From Balanoglossus misakiensis (taxonomy: Eukaryota > Hemichordata): a stretch of 64,000 nucleotides of DNA. The stretch is taken from NCBI GenBank assembly GCA_040954595.2, contig CM082581.2:2790001-2854000 (forward strand), read 5' to 3'. Below, one piece after another: positions 1-13,700 of the stretch. The notes under the pieces were generated by a model that was given only the letters and a program-made list of their open reading frames with translations, had not been told where the DNA came from and did no database searches. The position numbers and the translations under genes are program-made. Within the stretch, counting starts at the first letter, position 1. Each line of letters opens with the position of its first letter.

Positions 1-57
1 AAGTTTACCTTATCAAGTAGGCATAAATCAGGGCAGGTGGCCATGAAATTTACCTGC

Positions 58-1625
58 CTTTGCAATTATTACCGGCCCTGGGGAGCTGTTAATTTTATAA
101 GCCTGTGCAGACGCACAGACACATGGCATGACCTCCAACAAAAGTTGCTTCATCTTATGTCATGTTTAGCTGAGTTGTTACAATGCGCGCACACGCTCAG
201 TGCATTGCTTGTGTTTAAATACTAGGCTATTGATGCGATTTATAGGACGCCTGTCTAGAGATAACTTGTGCACTGAATGAAATGGCAGCGCACTGCTCTT
301 GACAGCGTGCAGAGCTGCATTGCTTCTTGGGTGATTCAAGCCGTGGAAGGTGTGAAATCACTCAGTTGTGTTCACTAAATTGTCAAGAATTGAAAGGAAG
401 TAACAAGTTACAGTGAAAGCAACGGTGGACGCAAAGCAAAAGTATAGGGGTGACAATCAGTCACATTATTGCTCACTCAGGAAGAATGCATCACAGTGAC
501 CCATGAAGATTATTCCGTTGTGACAATCCAACATTTATTGCGTCAAATGTCGCAAGGCCGCACGCTAGCTGAAATACTGAAAGAGAGAGCATATTTGGTA
601 GGCAGTCATACAACATAAAGACAATGTGACTTTTGCCAAATATTCAGAGGGTATCAACTTCAAGGACAGAAAACGTGGACATTCCTGCCTGCTATTTAGG
701 TTAGTGGTTAGAGGTTAGAGGTTAATGTTAGAGGTTAGATTGGGGTTAAAGGTTAAGGTGCAAGTGCAATAGAAGGCTGCAATGTTCAAGTGTAACTGTC
801 CTGAAAGCAGTCATCTGAATATCTGTAGGCCTGCAAGGTCCTAACCAGTAGACTGTGATAACATGGGATTTCTAGACACAAGCAAGACATTCCTTCACTT
901 GGTAACAGTATAATTTTATCATACAAGTAGTTTTTGTCTGTCTATCAGAACTACCTTTGCTTTGTAAAATTTTAATGAAAAGTAGGAAGTTTCAGATAAT
1001 CAGTTGGAAAAACAAATGGGTGGCTTAGAATCCTAAATAGGTGCTCTCTCTGTGTTTAAAACACTAATACTATCTAAAATCCCAAATGATAGAAATAAAA
1101 CAATATACAGTGTTTCAGCTTGCGTGCGTACTTGCGACATTTGATGCAATAAATATTGGATTGTCACAACAAAATAAATCTTCATGGGTCACTCTGACAC
1201 ATTCTTACTGAGTGAACAACAATATGACAGATTGTCACCTCCCATACTTTTGTTCTGCATCCACCTTTGCTTTCACTGTAACTGGCTACTTCCTTTCAAT
1301 TCTTGACAATTAGTGAACACATTTGAGTGATTTCACGCCTTCCACGGCTTGAATCACCCTAGAAGCAACGCAGCTCTGCACGCTGTCAAGAGCAGTGCGC
1401 TGCCATTTCATTCAGTGCACAAGTTATCTCTAGACAGGCGTCCTGTAAATTGCATCAATAGCCTAGTAACACAAGCAACGCACTGAGCGCGTGCGCGCAC
1501 TGTTAACAAATCAGCTAAACATTACAAAAGATGAAGCAACTTTTGTTGGAGGTCATGCCATGTGTCTGCGCGTCTGCACAGGCTTATAAAATTAACAGCA
1601 GCCCAGGGCCAGTAAACTGCAAATG
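58..1625. repeat. Long foldback (inverted-repeat) element
   Basis: Two arms of roughly 520 bp are inverted copies of each other: about 58-581 on the left and 1110-1625 on the right. Examples are the stretch with GCAACTTTTGTTGGAGGTCA and the stretch around the CAAGAGCAGTGCGCTGCC motif. About 530 bp of unrelated sequence lies between them. The arms differ at scattered positions, so this is an ageing copy. No transposase reading frame is visible, so it is a non-autonomous foldback or MITE-like element. Exact ends and the target duplication could not be fixed. Confidence 0.85.
699..760 (+). repeat. Degenerate GGTTAG-type short tandem repeat
   Basis: An irregular run of GGTTAG / GGTTAGA units lies in the loop of the foldback element. 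It resembles a decayed telomere-like repeat but is short and irregular. Confidence 0.5.
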
Positions 1626-4496
1626 AACATGGTCACCACCGTGAAAAAATGCTAGAAACAAGGAAAACGTTGCATTTCCCACTATAAAATTTCATAAACG
1701 AAGCATGATCTCATCCAATACAACTGTGGAAGTAAATGTACTCCGCTGGGACATTACATTTTCATTTTTGATTGCAATATTGCAGGAATTTTCGATTTTC
1801 TTTAATTTTTGGCCATTTTGTCCAAAATAAGTGATCTTGATATATACTATTATGAAATATCATTTAATAGACATAATTCAAAGGATATATGGGATTATTT
1901 AAAACTTAAAATGTTTATCCAGTTGCAGCTCATGTACCTTTAATCTAATCCTGAATGTTGATCTTTCCCCCCCCCCAAAAAAAAAAAAATCACAGAAAAA
2001 CTCAGACTCGGTCACAGATATCTAAAACAGAGGAATGGCGTAAACATCAGATCAGCTGATTGCAGTCAATCCATGTACTGTACATTTCTAGTATCATATT
2101 CAAACATCAGGAAATAAATAATGAAGGTTTATTAACGCATGCAAAAATTCATTTAAGGGTTCTGCTGAAATATATTTGAAAAAGTTTTGATTTTTGTGAA
2201 ATCTTGGTGAGGACTCAGGCAATATTTGCATTCATTGGCGTTCTCAGGAAAGTTCACGTATACGAGTGCTCGAAAGGTTGCATTACATAAACAAACTCGC
2301 CCTCGATCGACCCTCCATACCGCGTAGACAACATAACAGTGACAATTGCGGCATCACTTTTTACGTATAACTTTGTTGACATGACTGCTTGGTACATGGT
2401 ACACGGTATGTATGGTGAACGAATGTCAATTCCAGTATCATCTAGAGGTTTGCTTTACGTGTGGGACCAAGCCATGTTGAAAACTGCGCGTGATTCAAGA
2501 GCAGATGACATGTAGTGCCGCATTATGAAGAAAAAAATAAACAAATCGCTAGTCAAGGTCAGATTTAAAATTAATAAATATTGCAGTACATTGTATTTAT
2601 TCTGTGAATGTTTGCATTTCTTTTTTAGCCCTTAATATGTTCGCATTGTTTGAAAGCTCCGTTATTCAGTCAGAAATTGTCCACGTCTGGCTGGTTCTTG
2701 AGTGTGTTGCGCGTCCACGTCATAACACGATACATTATCTGTAATAATTTACAGCAATGACGTCACAAAATTCACTTGATAAAGCTATAATATTAAATAT
2801 TTTATATCGATGTTGAGGGGCCTTAGTGATGTCCAAAAGAAGCTATGATTATGTAAATTTTATGGAAATTAGCCCTGAATTTATGACTACTCCCAGGGAG
2901 AACCCTGTCCTGATATATTGTCCCCCAAAAATATGATTTGTCCCCCTTTATAACCTGCTGCAGGTCACAATGTTCCCATGCTTCACAGTACAATATTTTA
3001 CCCACAATTCTCCATGATTTGTATCATTGAACGTTGCCCATTTAATAACTTTTTCTTTTTTACATGCTAACAATGATATGAAGTACATAGAAATATATTT
3101 ATTTTTATCTAGGAAAAGTATGTTAAGCAATTAGAGTGAAAATCTCAAAATCAAAATTAGAAGCCATAGGAATCTAGATATTCATGTACTGCAAATGTCA
3201 CACTTTAGGGGAAACAAGCAATGACTAACTGGGGTGGCCAGTCTCTGTTGAAAGTTAACATGTAAATTTCCTTTGTTCTGTCAATAGAAAAATCAATTTT
3301 TGTTTGATTAAACGGGTATTTCAAGTGTCCCTGTGTTACTTCAAACTTCTTTGTATAGCTGGCTATGCAATTGCTTGATTATTTTATAAAATTAGTATCT
3401 CCTCTCTCAATAATGCATAATTTTAAAAATAATTTGAAATGGTTATTCACAGTAAGATTTGCCTTAAAAGTACGATCTCGAACTTGGTATTAGTGATCTA
3501 CAATTCTCTGTTCACATGTGAACTATGCCTGGTTTGACTGAGGATTATCTGTTGGTACAAATCAGAATGAATCATGAGATATTTCTAGTACTGTGTGCTT
3601 TCAACAGCTGGCTGAAACACTGATAATATACCAATTTGCTTGTAAATTTGAGGAATTTTACCTGATGAAATAACAATTTGTATTTTATCTGTCTAGCTGA
3701 ATTTTGGTGATTATCATTATGCTCCATATTTGCCTTTGTACTTTTACAAATATTTATAATCGAGGTTGAAGATATGTAACACCACTAATATGTAGATTTG
3801 AATGTATTTGATAATAAACAGAGGTCGCGATAACATTTTTTTGAGTATGTATTTTTGATGCATTCATAAAAAAATGTGTCAAACTCCTTTTATTTAGCCT
3901 GCGTCGTACACATGTCTAATTCAAAATTCATCAAACAAAATTAGCTACATTTTGAGTACAAAAGGTCGGGCACGCAAGTGATTATTTTGATCCCAGGGGT
4001 AGTGAGCGGTATGCGTATGGTTTACGTTGACCATTGTGCAAATAGAGAGGCCATTCCTATGTGTCAATATTGATGCACTTATTAAGATTTTCACGTCAAA
4101 TGAGTATTTTGGCGTCAAAAATACATAATTTTTGCGTAAACACAACCAAATGATAAATGCACAATTTTTTTAATAAACAGCGAAAATGGATGCATGTGCT
4201 GTTGAATTTCAGTCACCAAGACGATGCATGTAGTCTGTGACAAACGTAACATTCCATACAAAGCGTATGATTTCATTTTATGAGTGTCTAGCTATTACAT
4301 TATATTTTCAGCGAATTTACTTGCAACACATTGCAGGATGCTACAATCTCTAGTGCAAATTTGTTTGCGAAATTATGTTTTGCTTTACATTATATGACAA
4401 AAGTGAACATGTGTGCATGACTGCCAGATGCTGTTATTTTTCATTTGTCAAGTATACCAGGTCTCATTCACTGGCTTTAGAGAGGCTTTATATATA
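1626..4496. other. Gene-free AT-rich stretch
   Basis: No exon, RNA gene or recognisable transposon protein was found. It holds a C-tract followed by an A-tract near 1968-1991 and otherwise unremarkable AT-rich sequence with only short chance reading frames. Confidence 0.5.
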
Positions 4497-6019
4497 CAGA
4501 CCCGCCAATAAGTATTTACGCACCTTGACCATGAACGTTTGCTATAAAAAATTATTCACAAAATCGATCGACTGTAACTTATTTCCGAAAATAAATAAAT
4601 AACCTACGGAAGGTTTAACCCATTTTAGTCAACACAGATGTGTTGGCGCGCCGAATATGACTGCATACGCGGCGTGTTTTTCGGCCAGTGAAATTTCCTA
4701 TGATTATTGCAATGGCGGTATACTCATTTTCATTAACTTTTCGAGCCATTGTGTCCGTGGCTAATTTCCCTCTATTCATATTTTAATCTCCACCAATCAG
4801 ACCTTTTACATATAATTCTGATTAAATTTTGGAGCGGGAAAATCTGCCAGATTTGCTTATGAATATTCTGATCGAGGTCGTCGGAGGTTGCTGCATAATT
4901 TTTGTTTGTAAACATTGAATAAGTGAAATCATGCTTAAAGTTCGGGAACTTCCTGAATTTGTGAAAGGTCAAATTGAGGCACTGCATAGGCAAGGTTTGA
5001 GAAACCGAGAAATTGCAAGGAAGTTTGGAATCACTGAAGGCAGCGTCAGGTACAACATTCAGAAACTTGTTCGAAATGGTAGCACGGACAATTTACATCG
5101 ATCTGGACGGCTAAGGCGAACAACTAAACGGGAAGACTGAATGTTGATTAGATCAAGTCTGACGGACAGATTCAAGACGGCCCGTGACCTCTGCGCAAAA
5201 TTTCATGAGGACACCGGGAAACTTTTGAGTATGAGCACAATCAAATCCCGATTGTATAGAAGAGTCAGACTCCATGGATGTGTGGCCAAGAAAAAGCCGA
5301 AATTACAACCCTGGCACAATGCAGCGTGACTACGCTTTGCCCCGCGTTACGTCAACTGGACACCTGTTCAGTGGTTCCAGGTTGTTTGTGATTTTGTGTT
5401 CCAACAGGATAATGCCCACGAACATACTGCCTTGGATGTGAAATCATTTCTGCAAAATCCCCAGGATTACGGCTATCCGTTCGACAATTTTACAACGTTG
5501 GAGTGACCTGCAGCCTAGTCTCCAGATTTGAGCCCCATCGCGAACCTGTGGGAGTTAATCGACTTGGACGTTCTTTCCCGTCCAATACACAGCATCAACG
5601 ACCTTTTTAACCGCATAGTAACATCTTGGGAACAATTCCTGCAAAATATGTCGCAAACTCGTCGATACTATGCCGAAGCACCAGCGAGAGGTAATTAGGC
5701 GAAGGGGTGGACATATCCATTATTGACATTTGGTTCGTTCGATTTCACCTCATGAAAATTCATGACATACTTTGCATTGTTGTCCCCAAAGAGAATGGAA
5801 TGTTTCGCTGACTCCGTCGCACATCTATTTTTACGTCGATATTTCTCGCTCAAATTTAATCGGAGATGAAAGATTTTTGTTGTATGACTGTTATTTCTCG
5901 TGAATTTATGAAATATATTTGAAATTTTGCTAAAAACTGTCAGCAAGGTGTGTTATTTCATGTTTCTGAAATGTTTTCACTGCAGAACTTGGGTGCGTAA
6001 ATACTTATTGGTGGGTCTG
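4497..6019 (+). mobile_element. Tc1/mariner-type DNA transposon, dead copy
   Basis: The ends are near-perfect 28-bp terminal inverted repeats starting CAGACCCGCCAATAAGTATT on the left (4497) and, on the opposite strand, CAGACCCACCAATAAGTATT on the right (ending 6019). The left end abuts TA, as expected for this superfamily; the right flank is ATA. The body carries a degraded transposase (see 4931-5699). About 1.5 kb is a typical size for the family. Confidence 0.9.
4931..5699 (+). pseudogene. Tc1-like transposase, broken
   Basis: The N-terminus is a helix-turn-helix DNA-binding region (QGLRNREIARKFG, then ITEGSVRYNIQKL). The frame is cut by TGA at 5138-5140, followed in the same frame by ATG, probably from a CGA-to-TGA change. 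A further TGA follows at 5327. The first catalytic aspartate region is missing: the sequence jumps from a WTPVQWFQVV segment straight to the second-aspartate motif FQQDNAHEHTA. Two more stops occur before SPDLSPIANLWELI, where the glutamate normally found in PIENLW is alanine. Stops, a deletion and a lost catalytic residue make it clearly non-functional. Confidence 0.9.
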
Positions 6020-6489
6020 ATACATGTACATGTCTGTACATATTATTCTTGATGTTGTTGTAAACATTTCTTTTGTGTCTGTTTCAAAGTCAGATGAGGT
6101 GGGTTATAACACCTTGATTCATAGGTTGTGTGACTTTTGAAAACCATCACTCACATTCATGGAAGAGTTTCATCCTAAAAACAGTATACTTCAGCTGTCC
6201 CTAATAATAGCCTTTGTGTAAATTTCCCCTCTCTAAAGTGAGACAGAAGTAAAGAAATCATCTTCATAATGAAGATGTATGGGATAGCTGGTGAAGTGCT
6301 CAATACATTGCCTTCAGTGTGTGTTCCACTAGATGAAACAGTACTACAATGTGGAAGCAGTACGGATGAGGTGCGTTCAGTTGGCATCCTTCAGTCTTGA
6401 GAGATCAATTGGATCTTCATGCTGGGATATGCTGGTCTAGATCTGGAACAGCATCGGGTGCGACTAGTCAATCCAATGTGAGAATGACT
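6020..6489. other. Gene-free stretch
   Basis: Nothing identifiable was found between the Tc1 element and the LINE remnant. Confidence 0.4.
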
Positions 6490-7200
6490 GTCTCTCTGAT
6501 ACTTTAAACAGGTGAAGGCTTAGGAGGAGCTGTTTGTCTGGCTTGATGCCTTCCTTCTCTGTCTCTTGACTCCGCACATTTTGGCGAGTGTCTCTTCAAA
6601 GTTGGAGAGCCGTTGCCAACCACTTCAAGACTTGTCTTCAGGTCATTCGGTCTGAGGCTAATTTTTAGACTCCCAAGAGTTTGTGTTGATGTCCAGAGAC
6701 TTTGTGTCTCTTTTGCAAACATCCCTGTGGTGTAACTGTCAGGTCTGTTTGCCATTAAGTGTCAGTTTGCGCCGTACAGGAGGTCTTTTAGGATCCACCC
6801 ATCAACTGTGAGCACATTGCCAAGCCAGTGTATTGTGTCTCTGCTTCAGCAGACTGTACCAGGTACATGCTAGAAATTCCAACTCTCTTCAGGACAGTGG
6901 TGTTAGTAACTTTGTCTTGATATTTCACATCCAGGATACGTCACAGGCAGAACATGTGAAAGGGTATTGAGCTTATGTTCCTCATAGGTGCTCCAAGATC
7001 CACTGCTGTACTGTACACATTAAGGTACTCACCACACATACACTGCATGTAGATGTGGACATCAGTGTCATACTTAGTAATACTCTGCGTCCAGTAGTCC
7101 CAAAGTAGGAGGGCTTTGTGATTAAGAAGAACAAAGATCTGAGCTAACAAACTGCATAAGGTAAATTGGTCTCCTGGTGAGGTATATACCATCCACCTCA
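6490..7200 (-). pseudogene. Decayed non-LTR retrotransposon ORF2, C-terminal end
   Basis: Read on the minus strand, the stretch near 6950-6820 gives RILDVKYQDKVTNT followed by VLKRVGISSM. This is the post-reverse-transcriptase region of a very common invertebrate LINE group (family members read RRIL.I.WQDKV.NTEVL). The preceding segment ends PFHMFCL, matching the usual N.FHMRCLR block. The following segment (6755-6504) matches the K.SLK tail in broken form. Stops interrupt it repeatedly. Only the 3' end of the ORF is present, so it is a 5'-truncated, long-dead insertion. The clade (RTE or CR1/I type) was not resolved. Confidence 0.65.
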
Positions 7201-10100
7201 GCTGGCATGATCTCCAGTATATGCCTTGGTGAAGTACAATGCACTCTCCACTGCACTCTTGCTATAATGGCCTGACTATTCATAATTCCTGAGGAGCAAT
7301 ACTCCATGGTTGGACAAGGATTCATCACATGGTGAGAAACTATGGCTCTGGGACCCTGCTATAAGATAGCATAGGGTTGAAAGCATGAGTTGAAGGTCTA
7401 GCTCAAATAGTTTTGTGGAATAGAGTGTTCTGACCTGACCCATCCTCCTGGCAAAGTATTTTTCTTGGCTCCCTTGACATTATTTCAAATTGTGTGTATC
7501 ATGAAAATGCCAATCAGTCAGACACTTGCCTCCGCCAATAGAGATAAGTCACAGCTGTTAAAACCATCTCAACACATACCAAGAACCATAGACAATAGTA
7601 AAGAGAAAAGAAAACTAATACATATTTAGATTACAAACTGCGAATGGATTGGCTGAGGGAACAGGATCCAGTGCGTACATGAGTAATAAAAGGATTTGAG
7701 AGAATAATTAAACAGAGCTCGTGCCTGGTCGGTTGATGTGGTATTGGCTGTTCTTGTCTACTAACACTACTTGAATGGATAAGGCTATGTGCTTTCTGGT
7801 GATATAGTAAAAGACAGAACTGCATGAAGCTCAGTTTTATGTGCAGGGATTAATTCCCACGACACTGGACTGCCAGACATGCAGAAAAAATGGTCTGATG
7901 CAAATCAAGACTTGTAGTGAAGCACGAAGGTTGTCAGGTGATTGTCACCATACATTTCACTGTATTTTGAGGCATGTCCCCAATGTGTAACGTCTTTGAT
8001 GGAAATTGTTTTACACTTGAGTGATTTGGCCTGAGCAATATGCATAAGATCCCATTGAAACTTACGGATTTAGGTCAAAAAGTTGTCATCAAGTTCAGAT
8101 GACCAGAGGTCTCAGAAAGATGAAGCTGCCCACAACTTGACAGAGCTGACAATATCAGAGATATCAATGACAACACCGGTAAATGGTGTGTTTCATTAGT
8201 AAAGACACAAGGAAGATGATCACTATGATCAGAGGCTGTATACTAGCTGAAAGATGTATCTTAGTGATCACAGGTGGACGTATACCCCACAGGTGTTGCC
8301 TGCACCTCGATAATATCATATGTACACGCACATGTACATGTATACCGGTAACCTATAAAATGATAGTTTCGTAATGTGGAAAGAATAGTATGCCACTTGC
8401 GACAAGGAAGAAGGAATTCTGACAACTACTAAAAATTAAAGTGACATCGCATATTGGCAGCCAATGGGAAACCCATTTGCTATAAGTACACATTTCTGCC
8501 TTGTGAGCTGAATGCCAAGTTGAACTGTCCTCCAGGGTGGGACCCTGTGGTGATCCATGATTGCTGCATCCCCAAATGGCATGCTAGACACTTGCCTCCG
8601 ATGAATAGGGGTATATATGTGACATAGCTGTATCCCAGAAGCGCCGGTGCAGAAGTCAGCAGTGTGATAGAGCATGTCTATTACAGATCGTCAGCCATTC
8701 ACTTCCATATTCAGTAAAATCAGTGATGGGATAAATACCCTTTTTTGTCTGTTGGAGTGGGAAATCTGCTGAAATATTCCACTATAGGAGCAAAATAATT
8801 CACTATATAGACTCCAAGAGTTACTGAACAAGTGTTCTCAGCACAATGCTACTAACCTCCTTCAAGTGATACTGCTAGATTTCAAGACAGCAGTTATAAT
8901 ATGTAAATACGAACCAATGCTAAGTGGACAAGGTTGCAAATACTACAGCTGGGCCGGTGGCTCCATGCTTCATAAAGCTGCATTTCCAATACAAGATTCT
9001 GCAATATTGAAGTCAGGACACACATGGGCCATAGGAGTATGAAAGTAGTAGTAGCACCCAAACCATACACCCACTATGAGTGTGGGTGAAGCAAAATGTT
9101 TTACACAAGTATTAGAAGCAAGAGCCTGTAATTTACACAAAGGCTAACAAGGCAATACAAAGCAGTATACTCTGTTTATATGTTCTCCAAAGATGTTGTT
9201 CAACATACTCTCTTACGTATGTTCTATAATTAGCACATGTTTTTCCAATCATTGTAGGGACGAACTCTCAATGTCATGGTCCACATTTTCTGAATTTTCA
9301 TCTCAAAGCGACTCCAAATTCATTACAGACACCTTGTATCAAAGGGTCAACGGTTATCATTACAAATTCTATGATGTAGTCTTCCAAGGCTCCAACTAAT
9401 CTAGTTCTTGAATAAAACTGACTTTCCATGGACTCTCCTCGTCAAGTTATGCATGGCAATCCATTGTTAATGACACTGTCTCTACTGGATCGACAGTTAA
9501 AGGGGCAAAATCATAACACCAAACAAATAACCCACAAAAGTGACAAATTGGCGATGACGTGAAGAAATTCACACAAAGTGGTGTCTGCTGGGAGCTGTAT
9601 CAAACCTCACTGCAAACAACACGTCACAGTACCATTCAATGTGGACCAACAGCCACATTAGATTATACTGTGAAACAAATCAATGAAAATGTGTATCTTA
9701 AAACTCACAGTCATGGAACCATGTGTAAACAAATTAGATATAGTCAAAATCAAAATTGCATGACAGAGAATTTTTTTTTGAATGTAGAGAATTTTTTTTC
9801 TTGAATGCTCAACAATTCCTAGTCCAAGCTCAGTAGTGGACATTTGCACATGGTACCCCTGACGTCAAGTGTACTATTTTATCGTAAAGCACACAGTCTG
9901 GGAAGTGTAAACAAAACTAGATATATTCAAATCAAAGAAAATGAATGGCGGAATGACTAAGTGATCCAATGTAAACCTTTCTGTACATTATGAGAACAAT
10001 ATTTGTAACTCACAGAAAATTCACATCTTATCTGAATATTGGTGGTTTGATGTCAAAGGGGCAATTTGAATCACTGGTTATCAATTTTGAGAGGGCTTTG
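7201..10100. other. Gene-free stretch
   Basis: Only short chance reading frames occur here. No splice-supported exon, RNA gene or intact transposon was recognised. The part closest to 7200-7400 may be further LINE debris. Confidence 0.4.
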
Positions 10101-10104
10101 CCGG

Positions 10105-10258
10105 CCAGACCTGATGTAAGGATTAACAACCCAGCGTCTATACATAAACTGCGTGTGTGGACACAAGCGACTCAAAGGATTAATTCTCTGTGTTTACAAA
10201 AGGCAAATAGTGTCTCTGAAACGTTTGAAATTTTTATCAGTGTGACCGTGGTATTATA
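10105..10258 (+). repeat. Dispersed repeat, copy 1
   Basis: The block around CATAAACTGCGTGTGTGGACACAAG, followed by a segment ending in the CAGTGTGACC(G/A)TGGTAT motif, recurs in inverted orientation at about 27770-28065. It recurs in direct but split form at about 47600-47790 and 48240-48360. A non-autonomous transposon family is likely. Confidence 0.65.
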
Positions 10259-10297
10259 AACAGGTACCCTACACTTTGAATGACACACACACTTACA

Positions 10298-10344
10298 CCA
10301 CACAAACAAACAAACAAACAAACAAACAAACAAACAAACAAACA
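10298..10344 (+). repeat. (CAAA)n microsatellite
   Basis: An uninterrupted tetranucleotide run of ACAA/CAAA phase, followed by an AT-rich tract of imperfect ACTATA/ACTAA units to about 10440. Confidence 0.9.
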
Positions 10345-10584
10345 TAAATACCCTATATATACTATACTATAACTAAAAATAACTACAACTAACAAAATGA
10401 AAATAACTTAATATACATATATAAATAAATAAACTGTTCAAGTACAGATGTGTACACTGAAATTAACTAAATTTACAAAAATATATAAAAATGCATTGCA
10501 GGGATGCCCCCAAAACTACCATAAGCACTGCAAGCTGGGAGTCCATGCGTCTGCGGACCTCTATTGGCGGATGACACATCGTGG

Positions 10585-10776
10585 AGACTGCATGGTAGTC
10601 TGACTTCTGGTCCAAATCATCTTTGCCAGTTGGCATGGAGATCAATATTCGCCATCCTGCAACACAGCATCTAGTTTCTGCATGGTAGTCGGACTTCTGG
10701 TCCAAATCATCTTTCTGAATCAATCTGCCAGTTGGCATAGAGATCAATCATTCTCTGCCATCCTGCAACCCAGCAT
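10585..10776 (-). repeat. Two-copy tandem repeat of about 95-105 bp
   Basis: Two direct copies share a GCATGGTAGTC-GACTTCTGG core, then ATCATCTTT and CCAGTTGGCAT. They begin near 10587 and 10678. If the gene model at 10777-26243 is right, this lies in its 3' UTR. Confidence 0.75.
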
Positions 10777-13700
10777 CTAGGCATCCAGTGTCTCATATCT
10801 GAAAAAAGCAAACAGATGCCGTACAGGAATATATAAATGATGAGCTGGGGGTGGTGGTGTAAAATGGGGAGTAATTTGACTGCATGTGACACAAAAGACA
10901 GCATCTGTGATAAAGCGCCCTTTATAACTCCAGGCATTGTCTTTGCAGAACACATGCCAGGTAATGCAAATTATCACATGAACTGGCCCGTATAGCGACC
11001 TGTGTGACGTAGAACAGGTCGAACAAAAAATCCGAATTTTCCCCTGTTCTACGTCATCAACCGGAACTATTTTCGCTGATTCGCCCGTCGCTGTAACTTT
11101 CTTGTAAAACGGCATAACAAGTGGATGTACCCGTAGTTGTGCACGATTGAAATAAAAATGACGGTTGCATAAGAATATCGCTGGGTAAAATCAATACGAG
11201 AAAGGTAGAATTTGAAACGTGACGATCGTGAATGTGTGCTCTCAGCTAGCGAGCCTGGTCCCGATCGAGCAAGTACACTTGATTTTAGGCTTACGGAAGT
11301 TCCGAGAATGGTTTCGAGTCAGCTGAGCGGGACGACTAACACTCTGTATTCTTTCCACCGGTCAATGAAATATATAAGACGTGGAAAAACGTCGCAGTTC
11401 ATTTGTTTGAGAATCGAAAACATTTGTCTAGGGTTCGAGGATGAGATTCTGTACGAGGGTTGCAGTTTCTGCGGAAACACAACTGCGCTGACTAGCCAGG
11501 CAGCCTTGAACATCGTTCCTGGACTAATATTTTCAATATCCTGTCACAATAACGGTTTTAGGATATATTGCAATGGAACTGTGTTTATTTTTTCATAAAG
11601 TTTTACATGAAGCGCGTCATTTTTTCTGTCAAACTGCGACTTGCAGCATAAACTTTGCGAGCGAACTCGACGCGATGACTTGCTAGGACGTTGTGTTGAC
11701 ATGTACACAGCGCGAGACGATGATTGACAGGCAGAATGTATAAAAATTCTGGCCCATGTGACTGACTCCGCGAATCTGATTGGTAGACAAGACGCAAAAG
11801 TGTATAATCTTGAAAGTCGATTTCACTTTATGAATGAAAGGGATTCCATAATTAGCATATCTCGTGGGGGTCACAGATCGTTGCGCAGGGGAAAGAACGT
11901 AATCCTGCTAAATAAACTGCAAGGCCGCTCAAATATTTTAGAAAGATATTGGAATATTTTTATCCTACCTCTTCTAACGAAAATAAGAAGACTGTTCATG
12001 TGATAAATATATAATCCCATGATATTTTTCTTTGTTTGACGTCATCGTTTACTTGTGGTTTTTGCGGAGTCGTACAACTTCTCGCCTACGGCTCGAAGTT
12101 GCACGGCTCCGCGAAAATCACTCTTATAGGATGACGTCAAACAAAGAAAAATATCATGGGATTATATATAAGAATCCATCAAGTAGTACTATATGCAGTC
12201 TACATCGACAATGATTCATGCCCAGTTTTTATGGACTTGTTATTTTGTGCCAATCTAAATGACTTCTGGGTGTTTTGTTGGGTGCTTGTAAAACTTGTGA
12301 CGAGCAGTAATGAGCAGAAATTTGCAGTAATGACCAATAACATCCCAGAAATAGACAGAATGAGTAATCCCAGATACTGTGGAAATGACGATCGTTTCCA
12401 ATTTCATACTAGTCATCTGAAGTAATGCAATCAGTGTCAATTATCATGACCATTTTCACAGAACAGTTGTTTAATTTCATATCATCACTAGAAAAACTTG
12501 TCATAGTTGATGACGTCGTTCAAGCAGGTTTGATGTTCTGGGTAGTTGTGCTCGAGTGTTGGTTAGTTTTCCCATAACTGTAAATGTTGTGCGTCGATTT
12601 GATGTTTTCATCGACATACTCTGAATGTTTGAAGGAACTTTACAAACCCCATATGAATTCCCATCTATATAAAATGGAGAGGCCAACAGTTATATTGATG
12701 TTAGGCCAGAGAAAAAAAAAATCTTGTTCATTGGATTTTTGTTTTGGACCTTTGTCGGGAAGCGGTGAGCGAAAAGTTTTTTTTTAATATTTTTAGGCCG
12801 AAGGTAAAACCAGTTCTCTGGCATATTAGCACAGATGCAGACAATGCGAGATAATTGTTTTGCTTTTTACCAGAAATATCTCTGATACATGTACTGTACT
12901 TGTAACTGAATTCAATACAATATTTCCCCACCAATAAAACAGGCCATTATATATACAGTTGGTGTTTGCACAATATATTCTGAGTATTTTAACAGGCTCT
13001 CAGAATAAAATAAATCACTGAAATCCAACAATTAAGTATTATCCTTTATTATATTATACCAGTATATTGATGGTGTAAATCACGCTATTTGATTGGTCGA
13101 GACACGACACGTGACCGTGATATATTAGCCATATACCACAGTCATATATCATAGTCAAAGAAAATGCCTTTTTAAAATGTTTTATGCAAAGTTTCAATAT
13201 ACTGGCATAATATAATAGCAATAAAACACCCCCAGCCATGGTATACCACTCGATTTTGACCAGTTCAACTCCATATACGCACTCGCTATCGCTCGTGCGT
13301 ATATGTCGTGAACTGGTCAAAATCTCCTGGTATACCATGGCTGGGGGTGTTTTATTGCTTAAATATTGTCCTGGTGGGACCTAGCATCAGAGTTTTTTCA
13401 TTTTACTTTTGCCCCATGTCTTGGCCTCTTTACTGTCTCTACACATTCTACACGATGGTCTAACAACACTGTACAGACTATCTCTCACTACGCACACTGT
13501 TCTCACACTCCTGGCATGCTGGGAGTGTGAGAACAAATTGATCCCACACTTTCACTGAATCGAAAGCTGTATCTGACGCTAGCGCTGATTATTTGACAAA
13601 GCGTTCTTTTGCAAATGCGCTCTAAATGTTATCCAATGGCGCGATGTGTATGAAAGGGACAGAGACTATAACGTGCCTAGACAACAGTTCCAGAGTCATA

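Noticed and set aside
11212-11598. 128-codon plus-strand frame
   Set aside because: No recognisable domain, no splice support, and it lies in a predicted intron; kept as non-coding for want of evidence.
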